From assembly GCA_000435075.1 (NCBI GenBank), contig FR890642.1, forward strand, positions 7,334 to 22,074: a stretch of DNA of 14,741 bases, given 5' to 3'. Source of the stretch: Bacteroides sp. CAG:770. GTDB taxonomy: Bacteria > Bacteroidota > Bacteroidia > Bacteroidales > UBA932. Of the stretch, positions 6,418 through 13,215 are shown piece by piece. The notes under the pieces were generated by a model, which was not told where the DNA came from, made no database searches, and was given only the letters and a program-made list of their open reading frames with translations. How positions within the stretch are numbered: position 1 is the stretch's first letter; every line of letters begins with the position of its first letter. A program made the position numbers and the translations under genes.

Positions 6418-7735
6418 AGCTTTTCAAAGAACATATACACAGCTGGATGCTATTACCAAGGCCACAGTATCATTGAAGGCCACGGGAGTAGCCAATGATG
6501 AACTTGCCACTGTTGCCGGCAGGCTTGCCCAGGTTGTGAAGACCAAGGGTGATGCAGTTACTCTCCAGGTTTTCGCCGGAACTGAGGGTATTCCTACAAA
6601 TGCGGAGGTGTCATTCCTCGGAGCTCCTCCTACATTGAAGGTGAGCGAGCAGCTTTCAGGAAGATTTTTCAATGCTTATGGACAGCCTATTGACGGTGGT
6701 CCTGAGGTTGAGGGCGAGGAGCGCGAGATTGGCGGTCCTTCTGTGAACCCTTACAAGAGACGTCAGCCTTCCGAGCTTATCCCTACGGGTATTGCCGGCA
6801 TTGACCTTAACAATACTATCGTGTCAGGTCAGAAGATTCCTTTCTTCGCCGATGCTGACCAGCCTTATAACCAGGTGATGGCGGATGTGGCTCTCCGTGC
6901 GGATGTTGACAAGATTATCCTCGGCGGAATGGGTCTTTCAAATGATGACTACCTTTTCTTCCGTCATGCTTTCGAGTCTGCCGGTGCGCTTGACAAGATT
7001 ATCAGTTTTATCAATACTACTGAGGAACCTCCTGTAGAGCGTCTGCTTATTCCGGACATGACTCTTGCCGCAGCTGAGTATTTCGCTGTGGACAAGAATG
7101 AGAAAGTCCTTGTCCTGCTGACCGATATGACATTGTATGCCGATGCGCTCAGTATTGTGTCCAACCGTATGGACCAGATTCCTTCGAAGGACTCCATGCC
7201 AGGTTCACTTTACTCGGACCTTGCGAAGATATACGAGAAGGCCGTTCAGCTCCCTTCAGGCGGTTCTATCACTATCATTGCAGTGACTACATTGAATGAC
7301 GGTGATATTACACACGCTATTCCGGACAACACCGGTTATATTACCGAGGGACAGCTTTATCTCCGTGCTGACGCTGACTCCGGAAAGGTTATCATTGACC
7401 CGTTCCGTTCACTTTCCCGTCTGAAACAGCTTGTCCAGGGCAAGAAGACCCGCGAGGATCACAGCCAGGTGATGAATGCCAGTGTGCGTCTTTATGCGGA
7501 TGCCCAGAATGCGAAGACGAAACTTGAGAACGGTTTCGACTTGAGCGACTATGACCACCGCTGTCTCAAATATGCCAAGGAGTATGCTACAAGACTTCTT
7601 TCCATCGATGTCAACATTACCATTGAGGAGATGCTCGACACTGCATGGGAGCTGTTCGGCAAGTACTTCTCTAAGGCAGAGACTGGTATCAAGCAGGTGC
7701 TCATCGACAAGTACTGGAAGGGAAATCAGGACTAA
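6407..7735 (+). CDS. atpB: V-type ATPase subunit B
   Basis: The 442-residue subunit B alternates with A in the hexameric head and provides the non-catalytic nucleotide interfaces. It has the B-type replacement of the P-loop, SGQKIPFFADADQPYNQV (residues 140-157), without a Walker lysine. Later blocks are also typical: LLTDMTLYADALSIVSNRMD, PGSLYSDLAKIYEKA, and an IPDNTGYITEGQLYLR stretch. The C-terminal DTAWELFGKYF (about 412-422) matches the helical domain that contacts subunit D. The ATG lies inside the end of atpA. A 22-base gap precedes atpD. Confidence 0.96.
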   Translation: MANKAFQRTYTQLDAITKATVSLKATGVANDELATVAGRLAQVVKTKGDAVTLQVFAGTEGIPTNAEVSFLGAPPTLKVSEQLSGRFFNAYGQPIDGGPEVEGEEREIGGPSVNPYKRRQPSELIPTGIAGIDLNNTIVSGQKIPFFADADQPYNQVMADVALRADVDKIILGGMGLSNDDYLFFRHAFESAGALDKIISFINTTEEPPVERLLIPDMTLAAAEYFAVDKNEKVLVLLTDMTLYADALSIVSNRMDQIPSKDSMPGSLYSDLAKIYEKAVQLPSGGSITIIAVTTLNDGDITHAIPDNTGYITEGQLYLRADADSGKVIIDPFRSLSRLKQLVQGKKTREDHSQVMNASVRLYADAQNAKTKLENGFDLSDYDHRCLKYAKEYATRLLSIDVNITIEEMLDTAWELFGKYFSKAETGIKQVLIDKYWKGNQD

Positions 7736-7757
7736 AATAACTGAATAATAATTAATT

Positions 7758-8375
7758 ATGGCAATAAAATTCCAATACAATAAGACTTCGCTGAACAATC
7801 TCGGCAAGCAGCTGAAGATGCGTCAGAAGGCACTCCCTACGCTTCAGAATAAGGAGTCTGCCCTGCGTCTTGAGGTGCGTAAGGCCAAGGAACGTTCGGA
7901 AAAGCTTATTGTGGAACTGAATGCCTCCATGAAGAAGTACGACTATCTTGCCGCGCTCTGGAATGAGTTTGAACCGGGTCTCATAGCCATTACGGATGTG
8001 GAACTGGTTACAGCCAAACTCGCCGGAGTGAAGACGCCTGAACTGAAGGAGATTCATTATGAAATCCGTCCGTTCAATGCGTTTGTGAAGCCGGCATGGT
8101 ATGCTGACGGCGTGACTATCCTTAAGGAACTTACGCGTCTTGGCATCGAGTCGGAAGTATATCAGGAAAAGAGCCGCATCCTTGACTGGCAGAGGAAGAA
8201 GACCACCCAGAAGGTGAACCTCTACGAGAAGGTGCAGATACCTGGTTATCAGGAGGCTATCAGAAAGATTAAGAGATATATGGAGGATGAGGAGAACTTG
8301 AGCAAGGCCTCGTCCAAGATTGTCAAGAGCCGCCACGAGGAGGAAGAAGCTATGGAGGAGCTGCAGCATGATTAG
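7758..8375 (+). CDS. atpD: V-type ATPase subunit D (central rotor shaft)
   Basis: The 205-residue protein is the gamma-like central shaft that turns inside the A3B3 head. The family signature is the N-terminal coiled-coil strand YNKTSLNNLGKQLKMRQKA (about residues 6-24), followed by heptad-rich KESALRLEVRKAK. A C-terminal antiparallel helix runs through QKVNLYEKVQIPGYQEAIRK and ends in an acidic tail. The length is normal. The last codons overlap the start of atpI by 8 bases. Subunit F, which usually binds D, has no recognisable gene beside it. Confidence 0.92.
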   Translation: MAIKFQYNKTSLNNLGKQLKMRQKALPTLQNKESALRLEVRKAKERSEKLIVELNASMKKYDYLAALWNEFEPGLIAITDVELVTAKLAGVKTPELKEIHYEIRPFNAFVKPAWYADGVTILKELTRLGIESEVYQEKSRILDWQRKKTTQKVNLYEKVQIPGYQEAIRKIKRYMEDEENLSKASSKIVKSRHEEEEAMEELQHD

Positions 8376-10191
8376 CCCGATGACAAAATACTCCTTTGTT
8401 CTGCTTTGTGGGCAGACTGAGGAATTCCTGTCCAGGATTCAGGAACTTGGAGTCATTGACATCACCCGTTCGCTTAAGCCGATTGATGAGACGTCAGAGA
8501 AACTTCTGGCCGAGGCTGACGAGGTGAAGAAAGCTTTGTCAGTGCTGAAGAACTGCAAGGGCGAGCCTGATAAGGCATCTGTTTCCGGATGTTCTGCCAA
8601 GGATGTCCTCGATACTGACGAGCGTATCGCTGAACTTCGTGGCGAACTGACTTCTGCAAAGAAGGAACTGGTTGCCCGCAAGCCTTGGGGTGAGTTCAGC
8701 AGTGAGGACCTCCAGAAGCTTGAGGCAAAAGGACTTCAGATAAGGTTCTATAGCTGTCCCAAGAAGAAATTCGATGCTTCATGGGGTGATATTCATCCAC
8801 TTCAGGTTATCAGCGAGACTGAGAGCACTGTATTTTTCGTGACTGTCGCACCTGCCGGTGAGGAATACAGTTTCCCGATTGAGCCTGTTGCGGCTCCTGC
8901 GGGTTCTGTTAATGAGGCGGAGAAGACTTTGGCGGATCTTCAGGCCCGGCTTGATGGCGAGAACCGCAAGCTTGCGAACTTGAAGTCTTGTATAGGAAAC
9001 TTGGAAAAGACTTATGCCGACAGGCTCGGGGAACTGGACCTTTATTTCGCCGAGGCTGCGACCGAAAAGGCTGTGGACAATTATGTTACGGTCCTGACCG
9101 GTTTTGCTCCTGTTGAGGATGACGACAGGCTCAAGAAGGCATTTGATGAGCTTGGCGTATATTATACTGCTGAGGCTGCGACCAAGGAGGATAATCCTCC
9201 TATCAAGTTGCATAACAACTGGTTCGCAAGGAATTTCGAGGTTCTGACCGGCATGTACGGTATGCCTGTATATGACGAGTTCGACCCGACACCTGTCCTC
9301 GGACCGTTCTTCATGCTGTTCTTTGCGATGTGTATGGGTGATGCCGGTTACGGAATTATCCTTATGCTTATTGCACTGTACATGAAGCAGAAGATGCAGG
9401 ATTCAGGTCTTGGCAAGATGTACAGACTCATCGGATTCCTCGGAGGAATGACTTTCTTCGTGGGACTGTTCCTGGGTACGTTCTTCGGAATGAGTATTCT
9501 GAGCGCGTCTTGGGCTCCGTCATGGCTTAAGGCTTTGTGCATCGACGGATGGTTCCCTGACGGAAAGATTGCAGGTTTCCCTGTCCAGATGGTTCTGGCC
9601 GTCGCTATCGGTGTGATTCATATCTGTCTTGCAATGATTATCAAGACGGTGAATTTCACGAAGCGTTTCGGTTTCAGCAAGACTATCTCTACATGGGGAT
9701 GGACAACTCTTATTGTCGGCGGTATCGTCGTGATTTCTCTCGGCATGATGGAAGTCCTTTCTGCAGAAGTCTTCAAGTGGGTGATTATAGCATTGGCAGC
9801 GGTCAGCGGTCTTGCGATTTTCGTTTTCAATACTCCTGGACGTAATCCTCTGGTCAATATCGGTTCGGGCCTCTGGGATACCTATAATATGGTTACCGGT
9901 CTGCTCGGAGATGTCCTGAGTTACATCCGTCTGTATGCGCTCGGTCTTGCCGGCGGTATGCTTGGAAATGCTTTCAATATCATGGGTACTATGATTCTTG
10001 ACATTCCTGTGCCTGTGGTGAATTGGGTATTCTGCATTGTAATATTGATTTTCGGCCATGTGCTGAATCTTGCGATGTCTTGCCTTGGCGCTTTTGTACA
10101 TCCGCTTCGTCTTACTTTTGTGGAGTACTTCAAGAATTCCGGTTATGAGGGTACCGGTGCCAAATATAACCCTTTGGTGAAAACAAAATAA
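8368..10191 (+). CDS. atpI: V-type ATPase subunit I (a-type stator with ion half-channels)
   Basis: The 607-residue subunit has a cytosolic N-terminal half of about 300 residues that contacts the peripheral stalk. The C-terminal membrane half begins near PVLGPFFMLFFAMCMGDAGYG (GDAGYG from residue 324) and contains several hydrophobic helices. YIRLYALGLAG at 519-529 carries Arg521, the stator arginine expected to face the c-ring glutamate. The frame is open from 8320, but those extra 16 residues are basic and unlike the family. The ATG at 8368 fits better: it overlaps the atpD stop, has GGAGG at 8354-8358 nine bases upstream, and gives MISPMTKYSFVLLCG. A second ATG at 8380 is possible. Confidence 0.94.
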   Translation: MISPMTKYSFVLLCGQTEEFLSRIQELGVIDITRSLKPIDETSEKLLAEADEVKKALSVLKNCKGEPDKASVSGCSAKDVLDTDERIAELRGELTSAKKELVARKPWGEFSSEDLQKLEAKGLQIRFYSCPKKKFDASWGDIHPLQVISETESTVFFVTVAPAGEEYSFPIEPVAAPAGSVNEAEKTLADLQARLDGENRKLANLKSCIGNLEKTYADRLGELDLYFAEAATEKAVDNYVTVLTGFAPVEDDDRLKKAFDELGVYYTAEAATKEDNPPIKLHNNWFARNFEVLTGMYGMPVYDEFDPTPVLGPFFMLFFAMCMGDAGYGIILMLIALYMKQKMQDSGLGKMYRLIGFLGGMTFFVGLFLGTFFGMSILSASWAPSWLKALCIDGWFPDGKIAGFPVQMVLAVAIGVIHICLAMIIKTVNFTKRFGFSKTISTWGWTTLIVGGIVVISLGMMEVLSAEVFKWVIIALAAVSGLAIFVFNTPGRNPLVNIGSGLWDTYNMVTGLLGDVLSYIRLYALGLAGGMLGNAFNIMGTMILDIPVPVVNWVFCIVILIFGHVLNLAMSCLGAFVHPLRLTFVEYFKNSGYEGTGAKYNPLVKTK

Positions 10192-10213
10192 TGATAAATA
10201 AAAATTAAGAACT

Positions 10214-10648
10214 ATGAACGAAATTCTTGGTTATCTCGGACTTGGCCTTATGCTTGGCCTCGCCGGTATCGGTTCCAGCTTCGGAACCACCATCGCTGCC
10301 AATGCGGCTGAGGGTGCACTTAAAAAGAATCCTGAGAAGTCATCTACTTATATGATTCTCTCAGCTCTTCCTGCAACACAGGGTCTTTACGGTTTCGTAG
10401 GATTCCTCCTTTGGCTCGTTGTCTTCAAGCCGGACTTCGCCGTTATGGGTCCGAAGCTTTTCGGTGTCGGTCTTGCAGTCGGTCTCGTTTGCCTTTTCTC
10501 TGCTATCCGTCAGGGTCAAGTCTGCGCAAACGGTATCGTTGGTGAGAGCCAGGGCCACAGCGTTATGACCAATACTCTTATCTACGCTGCTCTTCCTGAG
10601 TTCTATGCCATCCTTGCTCTCGTAGGTGCAATTATGACAGTTCTCTAG
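10214..10648 (+). CDS. atpK: V-type ATPase proteolipid subunit K, Na+-binding type
   Basis: The 144-residue membrane protein forms the rotating c ring. It has four transmembrane helices in two hairpins, the duplicated V-type form rather than the 8-kDa F-type form. Only the second hairpin carries the ion-carrying carboxylate, Glu129 in LPEFYAI. The first has LPATQGLYGFV (52-62). Aligned by eye with the sodium-pumping Enterococcus hirae NtpK, Leu52, Thr55, Gln56, Gln100 (in AIRQGQV) and Glu129 correspond to its Na+ ligands Leu61, Thr64, Gln65, Gln110 and Glu139. Sodium coupling is therefore likely, though not proven. It is the last gene of the operon and is followed by a strong hairpin. Confidence 0.95.
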   Translation: MNEILGYLGLGLMLGLAGIGSSFGTTIAANAAEGALKKNPEKSSTYMILSALPATQGLYGFVGFLLWLVVFKPDFAVMGPKLFGVGLAVGLVCLFSAIRQGQVCANGIVGESQGHSVMTNTLIYAALPEFYAILALVGAIMTVL

Positions 10649-10665
10649 TCGATACTTAAATCTAG

Positions 10666-10715
10666 ATAATAATTACGCCACGTTATGTTTTCGCATAACG
10701 TGGCGTAATTATTAT
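10666..10715. terminator. Bidirectional terminator between atpK and the GH3 gene
   Basis: Bases 10666-10687 pair perfectly with 10694-10715: 22 base pairs with the loop TTTTCG and the core ACGCCACGTTATG. The arms end in A/T-rich sequence, so a U-rich stretch follows the GC-rich core in either direction. It lies 17 bases after the atpK stop and 13 bases after the stop of the converging minus-strand GH3 gene, and so serves both. Confidence 0.88.
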
Positions 10716-10728
10716 ATTGTCGTAGCAA

Positions 10729-12969
10729 TTACTTCGTCTTGAATTCCACTGTGCCGCGGATATCATCTGAAGCGGCAGCGAAATATGCCTTGAATGTGTG
10801 GGCAGGATCGAGAACCCAGCTGTGTGACTCAGCATTGAAATAAGCGAGGTCTGAAGCCGGAATTTCGAACTTGACGGTCTTGGTCTCGCCTGGAGCGAGG
10901 CTCACTTTCTCGAATGCCTTGAGCTCTTTTGTCGGGCGGTCGAGAACGGGATTCTCCTCGCCTATGTAGAGCTGGACGATTTCCTTACCCTCACGGCTGC
11001 CGATATTCTTGACATTGACAGAAGCCTTCAGAGTGCCATTGGCAGAAACCGATGTGCTGGCATTGAAATCACTGTACTCGAACTCGGTGTAGCTGAGTCC
11101 GTGGCCGAACGCGAACAGAGGCTTGATTTCCTTGGTGTCGAACCAGCGGTAGCCGACGTAGATTCCTTCTTTATAGTGGACATCCTTTCCGCAGGTGTAT
11201 GCGCCGACCGCGTGGGCAGGGGAGTCTTCGATTCTTACAGGGAATGTGAACGGAAGTTTTCCGCTAGGATTGACCTTGCCGAAGATTACATCGGCGATGG
11301 AGTTGCCGGCCTCGGAACCGCAGAACCAGCACTGGGCGATAGACCTCACCTGTCCTACCCATGGCATGGCAACGGCATTTCCGCTGACGAGGCATACTGC
11401 GAGATTAGGGTTTGCTGCGGCAAGTGCCTCGATGACAGCATCCTGGTTGTATGGGAGGCCGTATGCGATTCTGTCGGCACCTTCGCTGTCCTGATGGTTG
11501 TCCTTGTTGAGACCGCCGAAGAAGAGGACTACGTCTGCGTCTGCTGCAGCTCTGGCAGCATCAGCAATAAGCTGCTCCTCTGTACGTGACTCGGAAAGGT
11601 CCTGGCCTGAGGTTACGCCGTTGTATGAGTTGGAAGTGCTTCCTACGTATCCTCTCTCGTAGATGACTTCCGCATTGTTTCCGACAGCGGCCTGGATACC
11701 TTCGAGAGGAGAAACCTCATGTTTTACTTTCAATGATGAAGAACCTCCGCCGACTGTCATCATCTTGATGGCATTTTCTCCGACGACGAGAATCTTCTTT
11801 GCAGATGCGAGATCTACCGGGAGAACCTTGGAACCATCAGCGGCAGCGTCGTTTTTCAGAAGTACGATACCGTCTGCGCCGATCTGGCGTGCGGCTGCAA
11901 GGTGCTCAGGTGAATTGATGGAACCGAACGGCTTCTTGGTATTCATGGCCGTGCGGAAAATGAGCTTCAGCACGCGTCCTGCCTTGTCGTCCAGTTTCTC
12001 GAGTGATGCACGTCCGTCGCGGAGGCGCTCAAGGTATGGATCTGCAAGCATGTAGCTGTCGTAGCTTGTCTTGCCTTTGCTTGAAAGGCCATCTGTCCAT
12101 GTACCATATTCAAGGTCAAGTCCATACGCAGCGGCCTGGTCTGGGTCGCATGCTCCGCCCCAGTCGCTGATGACCGCTCCGTCGAATTTCCATTCTCCTT
12201 TCAGAACATCATCCAGAAGGTATTTGTTGTGGCAGAGGTGCTGTCCCTTGTAAAGGTTGTATGCGGCCATTACTGACCATGCGTTACCTTTTTCTACGCC
12301 TTTCTTGAATGCAGGCAGATAAATCTCGTAAAGTGTTCTGTCATCGACATCTACATCGGCGATGTGACGGTTGCATTCCTGGTTGTTCAGAGCGAAATGC
12401 TTGAGGCAGACAGCCACGCCGTTCTTCTGAACTTCCTGAATATAAGGAACACACATCTCGCCGGCAAGGAACGGATCCTCACCCATGTACTCGAAGTTAC
12501 GTCCGTTGTAAGGAGTCCTGTAGATATTTACGCCAGGTCCCAGGAGGACATCCTTTTCGCGGTAGCGGGCTTCCTCTCCGATGCTCTTTCCGTAAAGGGC
12601 CGAAGCTTCCTTGTCCCAAGTTGCTGCGAGACAGGTCAATGCAGGGAAGGCTGTGCAGGAGTCGTTGGTCCATCCGGCCTGGTCCCACTCATCCCATTTC
12701 ACTTCAGGACGGATGCCGTGAGGACCGTCTGAGGTCCAGAGCTCAGGAATTCCGAGGCGAGGTACTCCATGAGATGAGAATTTGCTCTGAGCGTGGAGAA
12801 TAGCCACTTTCTCTTCCATTGTCATTCTTGCAAGCGCATCAGAGACTCTTGCGTCAATGTCTTTGCTCTCGTCCAGATACACAGGAACAGTCTGCTTTCC
12901 TGAATTTACCGAACATGATGCAACCGCCAGCAATCCGAGTGACAGGATTGTAAATACAGTTTTGTTCAT
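10729..12969 (-). CDS. GH3 beta-glycosidase lipoprotein
   Basis: The 746-residue enzyme is complete. A signal peptide (residues 1-18) ends in a lipobox, VASC, with Cys19 as the lipidated residue, so it is expected to be anchored in an envelope membrane. GH3 enzymes remove beta-linked glucose, xylose or similar residues by a retaining mechanism. The N-terminal TIM barrel contains TSDGPHG (79-85), LKHFALNNQE (189-198) and the nucleophile Asp269 in VISDWGG. The alpha/beta sandwich has VLLKN (369-373) and NHQDSEGADR (491-500), where Glu496 is the probable acid/base. A fibronectin III-like domain follows (GREGKEIVQLYIGEENPVLD and on). No PA14 insertion is evident after the RGYVGST segment. The gene diverges from a second GH3 and converges on atpK. 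Substrate cannot be fixed; beta-glucosidase is the default call. Confidence 0.93.
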   Translation of the reverse strand: MNKTVFTILSLGLLAVASCSVNSGKQTVPVYLDESKDIDARVSDALARMTMEEKVAILHAQSKFSSHGVPRLGIPELWTSDGPHGIRPEVKWDEWDQAGWTNDSCTAFPALTCLAATWDKEASALYGKSIGEEARYREKDVLLGPGVNIYRTPYNGRNFEYMGEDPFLAGEMCVPYIQEVQKNGVAVCLKHFALNNQECNRHIADVDVDDRTLYEIYLPAFKKGVEKGNAWSVMAAYNLYKGQHLCHNKYLLDDVLKGEWKFDGAVISDWGGACDPDQAAAYGLDLEYGTWTDGLSSKGKTSYDSYMLADPYLERLRDGRASLEKLDDKAGRVLKLIFRTAMNTKKPFGSINSPEHLAAARQIGADGIVLLKNDAAADGSKVLPVDLASAKKILVVGENAIKMMTVGGGSSSLKVKHEVSPLEGIQAAVGNNAEVIYERGYVGSTSNSYNGVTSGQDLSESRTEEQLIADAARAAADADVVLFFGGLNKDNHQDSEGADRIAYGLPYNQDAVIEALAAANPNLAVCLVSGNAVAMPWVGQVRSIAQCWFCGSEAGNSIADVIFGKVNPSGKLPFTFPVRIEDSPAHAVGAYTCGKDVHYKEGIYVGYRWFDTKEIKPLFAFGHGLSYTEFEYSDFNASTSVSANGTLKASVNVKNIGSREGKEIVQLYIGEENPVLDRPTKELKAFEKVSLAPGETKTVKFEIPASDLAYFNAESHSWVLDPAHTFKAYFAAASDDIRGTVEFKTK

Positions 12970-12991
12970 ACTATAGTTATTATTATAAGAT

Positions 12992-13006
12992 TCGAAAACG
13001 TTTCGA
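12992..13006. promoter_or_regulatory. Candidate LacI-type operator upstream of the GH3 gene
   Basis: TCGAAA (12992-12997), ACG, TTTCGA (13001-13006) forms a 6-bp inverted repeat with a 3-base spacer; its centre includes the palindrome AAACGTTT. It lies 22 bases upstream of the minus-strand GH3 start. LacI-family regulators of sugar genes often bind palindromes with a central CG of this kind. No regulator gene is in the window. Confidence 0.4.
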
Positions 13007-13076
13007 GATTCTGTTAAGCCGTTCGTTATGTGTTATTTTACGATGACGTTATAGATATTCGCACATTTCCATCCTA

Positions 13077-13084
13077 CAAAATTA
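13077..13084 (-). promoter_or_regulatory. Possible -7 element for the minus-strand GH3 gene
   Basis: Read on the minus strand, 13084-13077 is TAATTTTG, an exact TAnnTTTG. No TTTG is seen 19-21 bases upstream, so it may be weak or spurious. If real, the transcript would have a leader of about 100 bases that contains the candidate operator at 12992-13006. Apart from these sites and the opposite promoter, 12970-13215 shows no gene. Confidence 0.3.
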
Positions 13085-13162
13085 ATCATAACCGATGGAA
13101 ATATGAATATATGGAGGAGAAGATTTGTGGGGAATAATATGATTTAGTTATGATTGCAGATT

Positions 13163-13194
13163 CTTGCATCGCTCGCCGCGGATTGCTATCTTTG
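13163..13194 (+). promoter_or_regulatory. Promoter of the BglX-like GH3 gene
   Basis: CTTG (13163-13166), one base off the TTTG consensus, is followed after 20 bases by TATCTTTG (13187-13194), an exact -7 match. The predicted start near 13201 gives an A-rich leader of about 15 bases before the ATG at 13216. Confidence 0.65.
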
Positions 13195-13215
13195 TAAGAT
13201 ACAAAAAACAACTAT

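Noticed and set aside
8320..8367. Sixteen extra N-terminal codons for atpI
   Set aside because: The basic segment is read from the other frame of the atpD end and is not part of subunit I; the ATG at 8368 has a purine-rich site before it and gives a family-like N-terminus.
9520..10101. A 193-codon minus-strand frame opposite the membrane part of atpI
   Set aside because: Its His/Asp/Thr/Arg-rich composition is what the complement of hydrophobic codons gives; it is a shadow of atpI.
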